Source of the DNA: Thermomicrobiaceae bacterium
GTDB taxonomy: Bacteria > Chloroflexota > Chloroflexia > Thermomicrobiales > Thermomicrobiaceae
Direction of reading: 5' to 3'
Assembly: GCA_025966355.1 (NCBI GenBank)
Contig: JAICWZ010000124.1
Span: 1-6,105 of the forward strand
Length of the DNA stretch: 6,105 nucleotides
Made by a program: the position numbers and the translations under genes. How positions within the stretch are numbered: position 1 is the first letter of the stretch; each line of letters opens with the position of its first letter. Positions 5,553 to 6,105 of this stretch are shown piece after piece. The notes beneath the pieces were generated by a model. That model made no database searches and was not told where the DNA came from. It worked only from the letters and a program-made list of their open reading frames with translations.

Positions 5553-5587
5553 GGTGTAGCTGAATTGCATTGCCCGCGCTGGGGAAT

Positions 5588-6105
5588 CTAGCCTTCGCTG
5601 GTCGCCTGAGGCGGTTGTTGCGTGTGCGCGAGAAGCTTGGTGCAGGCATAGACCGTTTTCAGGTGCGGCAGGTCGAGACCGAGCTGGTCGCCCAGTTCGA
5701 CGACGGAGCCGACGAGGGCTTCGAGTTCCATGGGACGGCCAGTCTCCAGATCCTGGAGCATCGAGGTTTTGTGCACGCCGACCCGTTCAGCTCCGGCGAG
5801 GCGCTTTTCGACGCTCAGTTGCACTTCGATCCCCAGTGCCCGCGCGACGCTGTCGGCCTCGATCATCATCTGGCGGGCGACCTCGCGCGTTTCGGGCATG
5901 CCGGTGATCTCATGGAGCGAGGCTCGTGTCAGCGCGCTGAGCGGGTTGAAGGAGACGTTGCCGAGGAGCTTGAGCCAGATCTCGCGCCGAATATGGGTGC
6001 TGACGGGCGCCTTCAGGCCGCCCTTGATCAGCTCAGCTGAGAGCGCCTGGCAGCGTTCACTCTTGGTGCCGTCCGGTTCACCCAAGGTGAAGCGCGTGCC
6101 CTCGA
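5588..6105 (-). CDS. 2-dehydropantoate 2-reductase (ketopantoate reductase), C-terminal part
   Basis: The frame enters from the right edge and ends at TAG 5588-5590, giving 171 residues. The N-terminal NADPH-binding Rossmann domain is outside. The family reduces ketopantoate to pantoate in pantothenate (coenzyme A) synthesis. The visible part is the helical ApbA_C domain: EIWLKLLGNVSFNPLSALTR carries the catalytic Lys and nearby Asn, and HKTSMLQDLETGRPMELEAL carries the Ser and Glu expected to hold the substrate. The VYACTKLLA helix closes the domain. The frame continues upstream of the TTG at 6085 as EGTRFTLGEPDG, typical mid-protein sequence, so that TTG is not the start. Many genomes have PanE paralogs of other substrate range, often beside unrelated catabolic genes, so a pantothenate role is likely but not proven. 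Confidence 0.9.
   Translation of the reverse strand, partial: EGTRFTLGEPDGTKSERCQALSAELIKGGLKAPVSTHIRREIWLKLLGNVSFNPLSALTRASLHEITGMPETREVARQMMIEADSVARALGIEVQLSVEKRLAGAERVGVHKTSMLQDLETGRPMELEALVGSVVELGDQLGLDLPHLKTVYACTKLLAHTQQPPQATSEG

Noticed and set aside
5570..6040. Rightward 156-codon open frame
   Set aside because: Antisense to the ketopantoate reductase C-terminal domain, and it begins across that gene's stop.

Overview
The window reads as chromosomal DNA from a free-living, moderately GC-rich bacterium. It has strong GGAGG-type ribosome binding sites, sigma-70-like promoters with 17-base spacers, compact operons and short intergenic gaps. Protein flavour suggests a Chloroflexota (Thermomicrobia-like) or actinobacterial host, but nothing here fixes the taxonomy. 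I see no phage, insertion sequence, CRISPR or plasmid functions.

Left half (1-3464): a divergent aromatic-catabolism locus. The leftward operon encodes a carboxymuconolactone-decarboxylase-fold protein (596-1009), then a type I extradiol ring-cleavage dioxygenase of the VOC superfamily (from 590, running off the left edge). The rightward operon encodes 4-hydroxybenzoate 3-monooxygenase PobA (1173-2345), then a short zinc-site MetE-like methyltransferase (2376-3464). The 163-base divergent region holds two back-to-back promoters and a 9-base inverted repeat, as expected for a shared regulator. PobA makes protocatechuate. An extradiol dioxygenase plus a decarboxylase-fold protein beside it suggests meta cleavage, possibly the protocatechuate 2,3-cleavage route, rather than the ortho (beta-ketoadipate) route. 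The MetE-like enzyme could handle methyl groups or supply methionine; its role is open.

Middle (about 3524-3730): a stand-alone tRNA-Thr(CGT) gene with its own promoter and a downstream hairpin terminator.

Right half (3747-6105): two leftward genes not obviously linked to aromatics. One is a GH13 alpha-amylase/trehalose-synthase-like enzyme (3747-5390), probably starting at a GTG well downstream of the longest ORF start, with a perfect hairpin in its leader. The other is the C-terminal part of a ketopantoate reductase (5588 to the right edge), with a strong terminator-like hairpin after its stop. No stretch longer than 300 bases lacks a gene.
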